This document shows positions 1 through 7,629 of a stretch of 37,041 bases of DNA, one piece after another (within the stretch, counting starts at the first letter, position 1; each line of letters starts with the position of its first letter). A program made the position numbers and the translations under genes. The notes below the pieces were generated by a model. The model made no database searches. It was not told the origin of the DNA and was given only the letters and a program-made list of their open reading frames with translations. The stretch is from assembly GCA_016208165.1 (NCBI GenBank), contig JACQYL010000056.1, positions 1 through 37,041 of the forward strand, given 5' to 3'. This DNA comes from Deltaproteobacteria bacterium. GTDB lineage: Bacteria > Desulfobacterota > Desulfarculia > JACQYL01.

Positions 1-1
1 C

Positions 2-193
2 TTCTTCGTCTTCACCAAAGGCGTCCTCTGTCTAGACGTAACTCCGGAAAGCGCCTGCACCAACGTATGCCGGCCTCGGGAAAGAACCGGAAATCCGGCG
101 CCGGTGCGCCGAGTTCTTCACTGGTATTCGATTAAGCGGCGCTTGTCGAACCCTCAAACCGACACCGGCCCGAAAGAGTTCAAAAGGGGGTAG
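2..193 (+). other. Open frame at left edge, possible gene 3' end
   Basis: One plus-strand frame is open from the window edge to a TAG at 191-193 (about 63 codons). It contains a protein-like stretch with two closely spaced cysteines (ACTNVCRP). No family was recognised and no start is visible, so it could be the tail of a gene that begins outside the window, or chance. Apart from this and the hairpin at 317-345, nothing was seen in the roughly 350 bases downstream of etfA. Confidence 0.2.
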
Positions 194-316
194 GGGAGGA
201 AACGGTTTCAGATCCGCTTCCCTGCGAATAACGATCTTCTTCTCTGTCTGGAGATGGCGCCGGCGCGTGTCCGGGCTCGCCGTGCGAAACGGGGGGAAGC
301 CCATACGGGAAGGCCG

Positions 317-345
317 GGAGAATCCCGCCACAGCGGGATTTCTCC
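317..345 (-). terminator. Hairpin 3' of etfA
   Basis: An 8-bp perfect stem (AATCCCGC / GCGGGATT, loop CACA at 329-332) is extended by GGAG/CTCC with one bulged base. It lies about 12-40 nt past the etfA stop in the direction of transcription. No U-tract follows, so it may be a factor-dependent terminator or a 3' stability hairpin instead of a classical intrinsic terminator. Confidence 0.4.
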
Positions 346-356
346 GGTCATGTAAG

Positions 357-1352
357 TTACTCTGACTTGATTTTCTTGAACTCTTCCGTGAGCACGGGAA
401 CGTAGTCAAACAGGTCCCCTACGATACCGTAATCCGCTTTCTGGAAGATGGGGGCGTCCGGGTCCTTGTTGATGGCGACAATCACTTTGGACGACGCCAT
501 GCCGGCCAGGTGCTGAATCGATCCCGAAATACCGCATGCAATATACAGATTCGGCGTGACCACTTTTCCGGTCTGCCCGACCTGATCGCGATGAGGCCGC
601 CAGCCCGCGTCCACGGCCGATCGCGAAGCGCCTACCGTGGCGCCCAGCACATCCGCCAGCTCTTCGAGAATGCGGAAGTTTTCGCCGTCCTTCATACCGC
701 GCCCGCCCGAAACAATGATCTCCGCTTCGGTCAGATCCGCTTTTCCGCTTGTATCCGCCATTACATCGAGGAGTTCCGTTTTCAGACTTCCGGCATCCAA
801 ACTTACAGGGGTTTTCTCCACCGCGGCGGAACGCGATTGGTCCGGCTCGGCCACGGAAATGACATTGGGACGAGTTGTCGCCATCTGGAGGCAGCCGTCG
901 GCGAATTTCGTTTCTGCAAACACCTTGCCCGCATACATGGGGCGTGTGGCCACGAGATTCTGATTGTCGTCCAGATCGAGCGCCGTGCAGTCCATGGCCA
1001 GGCCGGCATCCAGGGCCGCCGCCAATCTCGAGGAAAGATCCTTGCCCTCGGAAGAAGCGCCCATGATCAGAATCGAGGGGCTTTTCTCTTTCACCAGCGC
1101 GGCGATTACCTGGCAATACGCGTCGGTGGTGTATTTCGAGAGCGCCTCGTCTTCAGCCACGATCACCGCATCGGCGCCATACGCGCCGAGGCCGGCGGCT
1201 TTCGAACCGATGCCGGGCCCGCCCAGCAAAATCGTCGTTACGCTTCCACCCGTCCTGTCGGCCAGCCTCCGGGCTTCACTTACGGTTTCGTATGTGATTT
1301 TACGCAATTCCCCGTTCCGTTGCTCCGCTATGGTACATATATTCTTAGCCAT
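357..1352 (-). CDS. etfA: Electron transfer flavoprotein alpha subunit
   Basis: 331-aa EtfA, the FAD-binding subunit of the cytoplasmic ETF heterodimer that passes electrons between acyl-CoA dehydrogenases and a membrane or soluble acceptor. The N-terminal Rossmann-like half begins MAKNICTIAEQRNGEL. The C-terminal FAD domain has the family signatures VGASRSAVDAGW, the QVGQTGK stretch, and CGISGSIQHLAGM followed by VAINKDPDAPIF and a D-x-VG-D tail. The frame is open a further 20 codons upstream, but the start at 1352 is chosen because AAGGAG sits about 9 nt before that ATG and the protein then starts like its family. It lies about 108 bp downstream of etfB on the same strand, so the two are probably co-transcribed. 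The order tetR-etfB-etfA, with a FadR-like operator, suggests a role in fatty-acid or aromatic acyl-CoA oxidation. Confidence 0.95.
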   Translation of the reverse strand: MAKNICTIAEQRNGELRKITYETVSEARRLADRTGGSVTTILLGGPGIGSKAAGLGAYGADAVIVAEDEALSKYTTDAYCQVIAALVKEKSPSILIMGASSEGKDLSSRLAAALDAGLAMDCTALDLDDNQNLVATRPMYAGKVFAETKFADGCLQMATTRPNVISVAEPDQSRSAAVEKTPVSLDAGSLKTELLDVMADTSGKADLTEAEIIVSGGRGMKDGENFRILEELADVLGATVGASRSAVDAGWRPHRDQVGQTGKVVTPNLYIACGISGSIQHLAGMASSKVIVAINKDPDAPIFQKADYGIVGDLFDYVPVLTEEFKKIKSE

Positions 1353-1460
1353 GTTGGTCGTTCTCCTTATCTTCTTATCCGTTCCTGGTCTTTTGATGCG
1401 ATCCGCATCCAATGGGCCCGCTCGTTCGGGCCGTCAACGCCGGGCGCCTGCTCCGACGCT

Positions 1461-2255
1461 CTAGACCACTTTTGCCTCGTCATGAAGGAGCTTGACCAGC
1501 TTGGCGGATTTCTCCTCCACGGTTTCGCCTTGCACAATTTGTCCGGCTTTTCGCGTCGGGGGCGGCGTCAGCTTTCGAATGCGCGTTTTGCTGCCGGCGG
1601 CGCCGACGGTGGAAGGATCCAGTCCAAGGTCGCCCGCTGATTTTTCCTCGAGAGGTTTTTTCTTGGCCTTCATGATCCCAGGGAGAGAAGCGTATCGAGG
1701 CTCGTTCAACCCTTTTTGGGTCGTCAGCACACAAGGAAGCTGGGCTCGAATCAACAGATTGCCACCTTCGACGGGCCGGGTAGCGGTAAGCGACGCCCCA
1801 TCCGAGGCCACCTCGACTTTGGTCACCACGCAAACCTGAGGAATGCCCAGGTAATGCGCCAGAGCCGCGCCAGCCGTGGCGTTATCATCGTCTATGGCGC
1901 GTTGACCGCAAAAAATCACGCTGTGGGGAAGGGTTTTGATAGCCGCGGCCAGGGCCTTCGCCGCACTGAAAGAATCCCCGTTTTCAAACGCCTGGTCATT
2001 CAGAAGCATTCCCTTGTCGGCTCCCATGGCCAACGCCGTGCGGATGGCTTCCGTGGCCCGTTTAGGTCCCACGCTGACCACGGTGACGGAGCCGCCGTGC
2101 TTTTCTTTCAGCCGCAATGCTTCCTCGACGCCGAATTCGTCGTAAGGATTCATGATCCACTTTATATCGTCTTTCACGACGTCCGTGCCTGCGGAATCGA
2201 TCTTAATCTGTGTCTCCGTGTCGGGTACCTGTTTGATGCATACTATAATGTCCAC
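1461..2255 (-). CDS. etfB: Electron transfer flavoprotein beta subunit
   Basis: 264-aa EtfB, the AMP-binding partner of EtfA. It opens with the family pattern DIIVCIKQVPDTET, followed by NPYDEFGVEEALRLKE and the beta-subunit signature region around VEGGNLLIRAQLPCVLTT, then PGIMKAKKKPLE. Length is normal for the family. The start codon is GTG (complement of 2253-2255), with a strong AAGGAGG 5 nt upstream. It is separated from tetR by about 200 bp of apparently non-coding DNA, where no operator copy was found, so it may be transcribed either from its own promoter or by read-through from tetR. No acyl-CoA dehydrogenase or ETF:quinone oxidoreductase gene lies in the window, so the electron donor and acceptor cannot be named. 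Confidence 0.95.
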   Translation of the reverse strand: MDIIVCIKQVPDTETQIKIDSAGTDVVKDDIKWIMNPYDEFGVEEALRLKEKHGGSVTVVSVGPKRATEAIRTALAMGADKGMLLNDQAFENGDSFSAAKALAAAIKTLPHSVIFCGQRAIDDDNATAGAALAHYLGIPQVCVVTKVEVASDGASLTATRPVEGGNLLIRAQLPCVLTTQKGLNEPRYASLPGIMKAKKKPLEEKSAGDLGLDPSTVGAAGSKTRIRKLTPPPTRKAGQIVQGETVEEKSAKLVKLLHDEAKVV

Positions 2256-2456
2256 CTGCTCCTCCTTTCCCTGAACGGGTTTTTCATTTCCTTGGCCTAC
2301 AATCGAATATGCGCCTCAAACGCAAAGAGATTCGTGTCCCATGCGATGTTCACCCGCGCTCGACGCTCCTCTCGGGCCCTGATCCTTTCCGCTTCGCGGC
2401 GGCTTCGCCTCTCGTCACGGTGCGGCAGTTCCACTTCCTTCCCTCTGTTCGTCCCA

Positions 2457-3068
2457 TCACTCGCCCTGGGACGGATGATTGGGATGCGGAATCAGTCCGC
2501 TGACAAAAATGCGGCTGATTTGCTCGGCCGCAACCTGCGGGGAATAGCTCCGCCTGGTGGACAGGACCCAGTACCTGGACATTTCGTCCAACGCTCCGAA
2601 AAAGGCTCTTTTAGCGATTCCGGGCACGATGTCCTTACGAAACACGCCCTTGGCTTGTCCTTCCCGGACAATATCCGCGATCAGGTTCAAATAATCAATG
2701 AATTTATCGTTCCTGTACTCCTTCATGAATTTGCTGCTCTGACGTATTTCCACCTGGATCACCTCGGCCAACTCCTTGGAATTCTCGACGAGTTCCAGGT
2801 GCACGGCGGCAAAAAGTTCGATTTTCTCGATGGGATCCGAGATCTGACTCAACCGGCCTTTCATGTTCCTGAGAATCTTTTCCATCGCCACTTCGAAAAG
2901 ACTGATCAGGATATCGTCCTTATTCTGGAAGTAGAGGTAGATGGTGCCGTCGGCTACTTTGGCCTCCTTGGCGATTTCGGAGACTTTGGCATTGTAAAAG
3001 CCCTTTCGGGCGAATACCTTGACAGCGGCCTCAATAATTCGGTTATACTTATCACTATTACGTTTCAT
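2457..3068 (-). CDS. TetR/AcrR-family regulator, FadR-like
   Basis: 203-aa TetR-family repressor. The N-terminal helix-turn-helix domain (about residues 8-55) shows the family pattern: IIEAAVKVFARKGFYNAKV, then SEIAKEAKVADGTIYLYFQNKDD. The C-terminal ligand domain (EKIELFAAVHLELVENSKELAEV, then RQSSKFMKEYR) resembles the acyl-CoA-responsive FadR regulators that control beta-oxidation genes in Bacillus and relatives. A perfect inverted repeat lies 25-50 bp upstream of the start, which suggests autoregulation, and etfBA follow on the same strand. Inference: a regulator of acyl-CoA degradation and its ETF, released by long-chain or aromatic acyl-CoA. The ATG at 3068 has no good Shine-Dalgarno sequence, so the start is less secure than the identity. 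Confidence 0.88.
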   Translation of the reverse strand: MKRNSDKYNRIIEAAVKVFARKGFYNAKVSEIAKEAKVADGTIYLYFQNKDDILISLFEVAMEKILRNMKGRLSQISDPIEKIELFAAVHLELVENSKELAEVIQVEIRQSSKFMKEYRNDKFIDYLNLIADIVREGQAKGVFRKDIVPGIAKRAFFGALDEMSRYWVLSTRRSYSPQVAAEQISRIFVSGLIPHPNHPSQGE

Positions 3069-3092
3069 AGTATATTCGGTCGGGTAGGGACG

Positions 3093-3118
3093 CCTCTGAA
3101 TGATGCTTCATTCAGAGG
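3093..3118. promoter_or_regulatory. FadR-like operator, perfect inverted repeat
   Basis: Two perfect 11-bp arms (CCTCTGAATGA / TCATTCAGAGG) flank a 4-bp centre, TGCT. The inner 18 bp have the form TGAATGA-N4-TCATTCA, which matches the operator pattern remembered for Bacillus FadR (YsiA). It sits between tetR (minus, start 3068) and prmA (plus, start 3205), closer to tetR. It could repress tetR alone or both divergent promoters. Confidence 0.75.
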
Positions 3119-3204
3119 AATGATACCGGCGCCTCCCGGCCCTGTCAAGCTTTTTCAGGATTAAACAACGTCCCGTATTTGTCGATTGAAAAAACGGTGC
3201 TTCA

Positions 3205-4089
3205 ATGAATCCATGGCGCGTGTTCTCCATACAGGCCCCAAAAGAACAGGAGGACGCCCTCGTCGCGCTTCTCTTTGAATACGGCCTCACAGGCGTCGAA
3301 GTGATCGACGAGCCCGGCGGCCGGGTCTTGCTCAAAGTGTACTCCAATGGAAACGCGCCCTCCACGTCCCCGGCGTCGGACATCCAACACATCCTGGACC
3401 GCGTGGCCCGGGCCTTTCCCGAATGCGGCAAAGCCGGGTTATCCCAGTCCACACTGAACGACGAGAACTGGGCCGAAAACTGGAAAGCCTATTTTCGTCC
3501 CTTCAAAGCCACGCAGCGTCTGACCATTCGACCCTCTTGGGAGGAATACCACGAGGAACCCGGTGAACAGGTTCTGGTACTGGATCCCGGGCGCGCCTTC
3601 GGAACCGGGCAACACGACACGACCGCCCTGTGCCTCCAGTCCATCGAAGACGCCGCGCTTGTTCGGGACTCGTCCGCTTCGCCCATGTCCACCATGCTCG
3701 ATGTGGGCACGGGCACCGGCATTCTGGCCATGGCCGGCGCTCTGGCGGGTTTCACTCAGGTGCTCGCTATCGATATCGATCCCGACGCCGTAGCCATCGC
3801 ACGCAAAAACATATCCGTCAATCATTTAGAAGATCGCGTCAAGGTGCGGCGGGGAGGTACGGACCAAGTGCAAGGCATGTTCGACCTGGTGACGGCCAAC
3901 CTGGATTTCAAAACGCTGCAGAACACCGCTCCGGATCTGATCCGATGCACCGATCCCTCCGGTCGATTGATTCTCTCCGGCCTTTTGAGGGAACAGGGCG
4001 ATGAAATCGTGGCGTTTTTCAAACCCCTCGAGGTTCTGCGACGCCGTTATGGTGGGGAATGGGTTTGCCTCGAACTCGGCCGCCGTTAA
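3205..4089 (+). CDS. prmA: Ribosomal protein L11 methyltransferase
   Basis: 294-aa PrmA, which uses S-adenosylmethionine to trimethylate ribosomal protein L11. It has the N-terminal L11-recognition domain (from MNPWRVFSIQAPKEQED; VEVIDEPGG), the linker pattern NWAENWKAYFRP, and the class I SAM-binding motif DVGTGTGILAMAGALAG, preceded by PGRAFGTGQHDTTALCL, which is diagnostic of PrmA. The catalytic-site NI/NL motif appears as VTANLDFKTL. Length is normal. The 3' end overlaps rsmE by 31 nt, so the two rRNA/ribosome-modifying genes are translationally coupled. The Shine-Dalgarno before ATG 3205 is weak, but the protein begins where the family does. Confidence 0.93.
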   Translation: MNPWRVFSIQAPKEQEDALVALLFEYGLTGVEVIDEPGGRVLLKVYSNGNAPSTSPASDIQHILDRVARAFPECGKAGLSQSTLNDENWAENWKAYFRPFKATQRLTIRPSWEEYHEEPGEQVLVLDPGRAFGTGQHDTTALCLQSIEDAALVRDSSASPMSTMLDVGTGTGILAMAGALAGFTQVLAIDIDPDAVAIARKNISVNHLEDRVKVRRGGTDQVQGMFDLVTANLDFKTLQNTAPDLIRCTDPSGRLILSGLLREQGDEIVAFFKPLEVLRRRYGGEWVCLELGRR

Positions 4090-4883
4090 GACGCTTTTTC
4101 GCCCCTCCGGATCGGATTCAGAGTGGATGGGCGACGCTGGAGGGATCCGAAGCGCATCATCTGCGAGTGACGTTGCGCATTAAATCCGGAACGGAAATCC
4201 TGATTTTGGACGGGGAGGGCGGGGCGTACGAAGGACTGGTCGAGGAAACGGGGAAGGATCGAATCCGGGTCCGTCTCATCGGTCGCCGGCGCGTGGATAC
4301 GGAATCGCAACTGGACCTTGGCCTTGCCTTGGCCATGATCCGAAACGAAAAGATGAAATGGATTCTTCAAAAGGCCACGGAACTGGGCGTTTCCGAGATA
4401 AAGCCCTTCTACACGCCCCGATCCGTTGTCTTATCGGGAAAGGACGGCAGCCATTGGCTGGAGCGAAGTCAGCGCATTCTCATCGAAGCCCTCAAACAAT
4501 GCGGCCGAGTGAGGCTTCCCCGCCTGTCGCCTCCCGTGGATTTCAATACCTTCCTGTCGGAGGTTTCGGCCACGCACCATGGCATCCTTCTCTGGGAAAA
4601 ACCTTGCACACCTTTCAAGGAGGTCCTCGAGGCCGTGTCGCCCGAATCCCGGATCATGCTCGTCGTCGGCCCTGAGGGGGGGTTCGACACGGAAGAAGTT
4701 GCCGCGGCCGCTCGAATGGGTTTCGCCACGGCCCACCTGGGTTCGAGGGTGCTCAGAGCGGAAACGGCCGCCCTTTCCGCCATGGCGATTGTTCAGTATC
4801 GGTTCGGAGACCTTGGCAACCCGCTTCGCGGCCCTGGAAGCGCTTCATCCAATCTGAGGAGGGACCATTATGAAGTGTCCTAA
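4059..4883 (+). CDS. rsmE: 16S rRNA m3U1498 methyltransferase
   Basis: 274-aa RsmE, a SPOUT-class (trefoil knot) methyltransferase that methylates N3 of U1498 in 16S rRNA. Visible family landmarks are RRFFAPPD near the N-terminus, EAHHLRVTLRIKSG in the PUA-like domain, the MKWILQKATELGVSEIKP segment, VVGPEGGF in the knot, and LGSRVLRAETAALSAM at the SAM site. It overlaps prmA by 31 nt and the following zinc-ribbon gene by 14 nt, giving a tight three-gene unit. The start at 4059 includes about 10 residues before the conserved RRFF, slightly longer than typical; no nearer ATG exists. Confidence 0.93.
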   Translation: MGLPRTRPPLRRFFAPPDRIQSGWATLEGSEAHHLRVTLRIKSGTEILILDGEGGAYEGLVEETGKDRIRVRLIGRRRVDTESQLDLGLALAMIRNEKMKWILQKATELGVSEIKPFYTPRSVVLSGKDGSHWLERSQRILIEALKQCGRVRLPRLSPPVDFNTFLSEVSATHHGILLWEKPCTPFKEVLEAVSPESRIMLVVGPEGGFDTEEVAAAARMGFATAHLGSRVLRAETAALSAMAIVQYRFGDLGNPLRGPGSASSNLRRDHYEVS

Positions 4884-5748
4884 GTGCGGCTTCATTTCGT
4901 TCGACTACCTGGACTCTTGTCGGCAATGCAGCACCGACCTGAGGGAGACTAGAAGGAAGCTCGGTCTGGGGCTGATGCCTTCTTCCAAATCGGAAACCCT
5001 GCTGGGGCCGGCCGTTGCGGAGTCCACCGCCCGCTCGGATAAGTCGGATTTCACGTTCCAGGAGCCTGAAGCGGAATCGAACGAAGAACTCGTTTTTTCG
5101 GACAGCGACTTGTTCGAGGAATCCGATCTTGGTTTTTCGACCGAGCAACTCGAGCTGGGTCTCGGAGACGCTCGCGCTCCCCTCGAGGGAGGACAGAGCG
5201 GATCGGGCGATCTGGGTCCTATCGAATTCGATTTTGACGACTCCGGAGGCGCCAAGCGCTTCGCAGCGGAGCCCTCCGCGCGAGGACCCGCGCCTTCCGT
5301 AACCCCTGAACCGATCCGGCAACAGGGCCCTTCGGACTTGGATCTCGACGAGTTCGAGCTTTCCGAAGGCGATCCGGCCTTCCTCTCCGACACGCCCGAA
5401 ACTCCATCACCGGAATCCAAGCTTCCCCCTCCGGGTGAAGGCGCCGCGTTTTCCATCGATATGCAGGACCTTCTTCAGGACACGTCGGGCTTGCATGAAA
5501 ACGATCTCGAGCTGACCTCGATTGACGAAGAAGACCTCAGTTTGGACGATCTGGACGAATTCGAGCTTCTCGATGAAAGCGCCGCAGGACGACCCACTGC
5601 GAACGCGGAGCAACCCAAACAGACCACCGCACGCGCGGAGGATCTGGCCAACGATCTCAACGAGTGGAAACTCGAAGACGCGTTGGACCTTTCCGACGAC
5701 GAACTCCTGGACGCGATTCCGGACCTGGAAAGTGAAGATAAGAAGTAG
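4870..5748 (+). CDS. Zinc-ribbon protein with long acidic disordered tail
   Basis: 292-aa protein of unknown function. The N-terminus has a zinc-ribbon pair, CPKCGF and CRQCSTDL (Cys 3, 6, 17 and 20), of the zinc_ribbon type found in many delta-proteobacterial proteins. The remaining roughly 265 residues are extremely acidic and low in complexity, rich in D, E, S, L and P, with repeated short motifs such as DLDEFEL (two copies) and related ELTSIDEEDLSLDDLDEFELL. No membrane segment is visible. The start overlaps rsmE by 14 nt and has an excellent GAGGAGGG Shine-Dalgarno. Acidic repeated short linear motifs suggest a scaffold or partner-binding protein, but no function can be assigned. A strong hairpin immediately follows the stop. 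Confidence 0.8.
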   Translation: MKCPKCGFISFDYLDSCRQCSTDLRETRRKLGLGLMPSSKSETLLGPAVAESTARSDKSDFTFQEPEAESNEELVFSDSDLFEESDLGFSTEQLELGLGDARAPLEGGQSGSGDLGPIEFDFDDSGGAKRFAAEPSARGPAPSVTPEPIRQQGPSDLDLDEFELSEGDPAFLSDTPETPSPESKLPPPGEGAAFSIDMQDLLQDTSGLHENDLELTSIDEEDLSLDDLDEFELLDESAAGRPTANAEQPKQTTARAEDLANDLNEWKLEDALDLSDDELLDAIPDLESEDKK

Positions 5749-5752
5749 CATG

Positions 5753-5782
5753 CCGAGGGAAACTTTGAGAAGTTTCCCTCGG
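5753..5782 (+). terminator. Strong hairpin after prmA-rsmE unit
   Basis: A perfect 12-bp stem, CCGAGGGAAACT / AGTTTCCCTCGG, with a 6-nt loop, begins 5 nt after the zinc-ribbon gene stop. It is followed by a C/T-rich stretch without a run of T, so it is a probable terminator with a weak U-tract. Confidence 0.65.
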
Positions 5783-5910
5783 ACTCCCTTCAAACTTATT
5801 AAGCATTGCCGCACCGCCGTTGGCGGAGCGGGTCATTGGAAGAGCCGAAGAAGTCCGGCGGCGCATAACCCACAGCGCGCCCCCGCGCCCTAAAATTCCC
5901 TCGAAAAAGC

Positions 5911-5938
5911 TTGACAATTTCCCCCGCGTTCCTATAAA
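5911..5938 (+). promoter_or_regulatory. Sigma70-type promoter for tRNA-Phe
   Basis: TTGACA at 5911-5916 and TATAAA at 5933-5938 are separated by 16 bp. The expected start site falls just before the tRNA at 5951. It is a near-consensus housekeeping promoter. Confidence 0.75.
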
Positions 5939-5950
5939 TGGGAACCTTGC

Positions 5951-6026
5951 GCCGAGGTAGCTCAGTCGGTAGAGCAGGGGACTGAAAATCCCCGTGTCGG
6001 CGGTTCAATTCCGTCCCTCGGCACCA
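5951..6026 (+). tRNA. tRNA-Phe (GAA)
   Basis: 76-nt cloverleaf with acceptor stem GCCGAGG/CCTCGGC, D-arm GCTCAGTCGGTAGAGC, anticodon stem GGGGA/TCCCC enclosing CT-GAA-AA (anticodon 5984-5986), T-arm with TTCAATT, discriminator A at 6023 and genomically encoded CCA. Its own promoter lies upstream and an intrinsic terminator downstream, so it is a single-gene transcription unit. The REP/RAYT debris starts about 80 bp downstream. Confidence 0.97.
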
Positions 6027-6037
6027 GCAAAGAATGA

Positions 6038-6072
6038 AAGGGTTACAGGTAATCTGTAGCCCTTTTGTTTTT
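6038..6072 (+). terminator. Intrinsic terminator of tRNA-Phe
   Basis: An 11-bp stem AAGGGTTACAG / CTGTAGCCCTT (one T-G wobble) with loop GTAAT is followed directly by TTGTTTTT. This is a textbook rho-independent terminator 12 nt after the CCA end. Confidence 0.88.
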
Positions 6073-6103
6073 GGTGGCGGGGCGTGACGCGTACCTCGCG
6101 TCT

Positions 6104-6545
6104 GCTATGCCATCCCATGGGCGCCTTCCCAGTCCCGCCCCTGGGCGCGCCAAGCCCCAGCTTGGCTTCTTCTTCCACCGATGGGCCGAGCCGGGGCTCG
6201 GCGTTCCCGGAGTGCTCTTTCATACCAGCCGAATCCTCCCCCTCAGGAGCTGCTGCATCATGCCTTGTTTGATCGCCCGCCTCCATGTCGGAGAGGAGGA
6301 TGCAAACGCGATCCAATGCATCACCCCAAAGGAATCGAAATGCGGCACATAGCCACGGCTATGCCATCCCATGGGCGCGTTCTCGGACTTCCTCCTGGGC
6401 GCGCCAAGCCCCAGCTTGGCTTCCGGTTCCACTGATGGGCCGAGCCGGGGCTCGGCGTTCCCGGAGTGCTCTTTCATACCAGCCGAATCCTTCCTGTTAG
6501 AAGCTGCTGCATCATGCCTTCTTTGATGGCGATTCACCGGACGCC
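6104..6545 (-). repeat. REP palindrome array with collapsed RAYT fragments
   Basis: Two roughly 150-bp repeat units lie in tandem. Each has palindrome P1 (GCCAAGC-N4-GCTTGGC; 6149-6166 and 6403-6420) and palindrome P2 (GCCGAGC-N4-GCTCGGC; 6185-6202 and 6439-6456), and each is bordered by the same sequences that border the intact transposase gene at 11.6-12.4 kb. Between the units, the minus strand reads the first 25 or so codons of a RAYT (MGWHSRGYVPHFDSFGVM), then jumps to sequence matching the RAYT 3' end (AAACAAGGCATGATGCAGCA). The middle of the gene is therefore deleted. Partial RAYT 3'-end and 5'-end pieces also lie at 6515-6545 and 6104-6125. This is a decayed or miniature, non-coding derivative of the element. 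Confidence 0.8.
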
Positions 6546-6843
6546 GTCGCTTCCTTCGGGATCATACTCATGGTTTCGGCCGCACGGGAAATCGCCGGGT
6601 TGAAACTACATATTGTACGATCTTGCCTGTTTTGCTTTCGTGTCTCGGCGAATCATATTTGTCACAATGAAATATATGCATGCAAAAAATGATATTTCCG
6701 CCGCTCTGATGGTTTTTTCAGATCGTGATTTCCTTTCTGGAGGAAGCCTTTCTCGATTTTGCAGATAGTAAAACATGCCGACGATCGTCTGTCACGACGA
6801 CAACTCAATTCCTTGAAAAATTGGATCTGTTGAAAACGTCAAC
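6546..6843. other. Non-coding stretch, nothing recognised
   Basis: About 300 bases between the REP array and the promoter of the next gene. It is AT-richer than the flanks, with no open frame of interest and no convincing repeat or hairpin. Confidence 0.5.
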
Positions 6844-6872
6844 TTGACATAATCCGCTTTTTGTATTACAAA
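6844..6872 (+). promoter_or_regulatory. Candidate promoter for UDG-like gene
   Basis: TTGACA at 6844-6849 and TACAAA at 6867-6872 are separated by 17 bp, leaving about an 80-nt leader before the start at 6953. The -35 is consensus and the -10 is only a partial match. Confidence 0.45.
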
Positions 6873-6952
6873 ATCGAGGTATGAGGCTTGGTAGTGCAAG
6901 ATAGAAAGAGAGGGCAAAGCAATCAGGACGAGTTGGAAAAGGAGCCTGACAT

Positions 6953-7573
6953 ATGGACATCGCCAAGGAGTTTGCACGGATTGTCTCTTGCGAAGCATGC
7001 ACGACTAGAACGAGTTCCAATCTTCTTCGCGATTCGGGGGAAAACGTGCCACAACCAGGATTCATCGGCCGGAACTATCGCCCAAAGGGGCTTGTACTTG
7101 TCGGCCGAAACCCTGCGGTTTGCAAACCGGAACATAGGGAACAAGACGCCGCTTACACGGATGTGCTTCGAAGGCTGAAACGCAAACCAACCCCGGAACT
7201 CAAGGAGGAACTCACGGTATTACTAGAAGATTACATGCCGAAGTGGTGGATCATCAAAAAATTTCCATTCGATGAATGTGAAGTTGGTTTGGATGATATT
7301 GCGTTTTTTAATGTCGTGCGTTGCAGAATGACGAAGGACAAGCATCACCCGGCCCAAGGCGTCATCAACAATTGTCGTCCTCATTTCGAACGCTGGCTTG
7401 ATTTGCTAGAACCAGGTCTTCTGATTTTCCTTGGAAAATGGGGCTATGATCGAGCTGACGATTTCGTCAACCCGAAGAAAACCCAAACAAGCTTCATTAA
7501 TTGTTCATCGAAGGAGCTAATCAAAGACCAGGAAAAAGTGGTCAAATTGGTCCACCAAATTCTCAACAAATAG
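6953..7573 (+). CDS. Uracil-DNA glycosylase-like protein, possible Fe-S type
   Basis: 206-aa protein resembling the uracil-DNA glycosylase superfamily. Cys13 and Cys16 (SCEACTTRTS) at the N-terminus, plus the cysteines in VVRCRM and INNCRPHFERWLDLLEPGLL, match the four-cysteine [4Fe-4S] spacing of family 4 enzymes. The segment LVLVGRNPAV fits the motif-A position (compare GxNPG of the TDG/MUG group), and IFLGKWGYDRA fits the strand before the DNA-intercalation motif. The usual C-terminal HPS-type motif is not seen, so catalysis on uracil is uncertain. AAGGAG lies 8 nt before the ATG. Base composition is lower in GC than the flanking housekeeping genes, and the gene follows repeat debris, which suggests recent acquisition together with the next gene. 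Confidence 0.5.
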   Translation: MDIAKEFARIVSCEACTTRTSSNLLRDSGENVPQPGFIGRNYRPKGLVLVGRNPAVCKPEHREQDAAYTDVLRRLKRKPTPELKEELTVLLEDYMPKWWIIKKFPFDECEVGLDDIAFFNVVRCRMTKDKHHPAQGVINNCRPHFERWLDLLEPGLLIFLGKWGYDRADDFVNPKKTQTSFINCSSKELIKDQEKVVKLVHQILNK

Positions 7574-7629
7574 TCGAGCTATTTGACCATTCCATGGATC
7601 GAGAAGGGATCTAAGTAGGAGCTGACAGA

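Noticed and set aside
6104-6545. CRISPR array
   Set aside because: The repeats are two long units with palindromes and transposase fragments, without regular short repeats and unique spacers.
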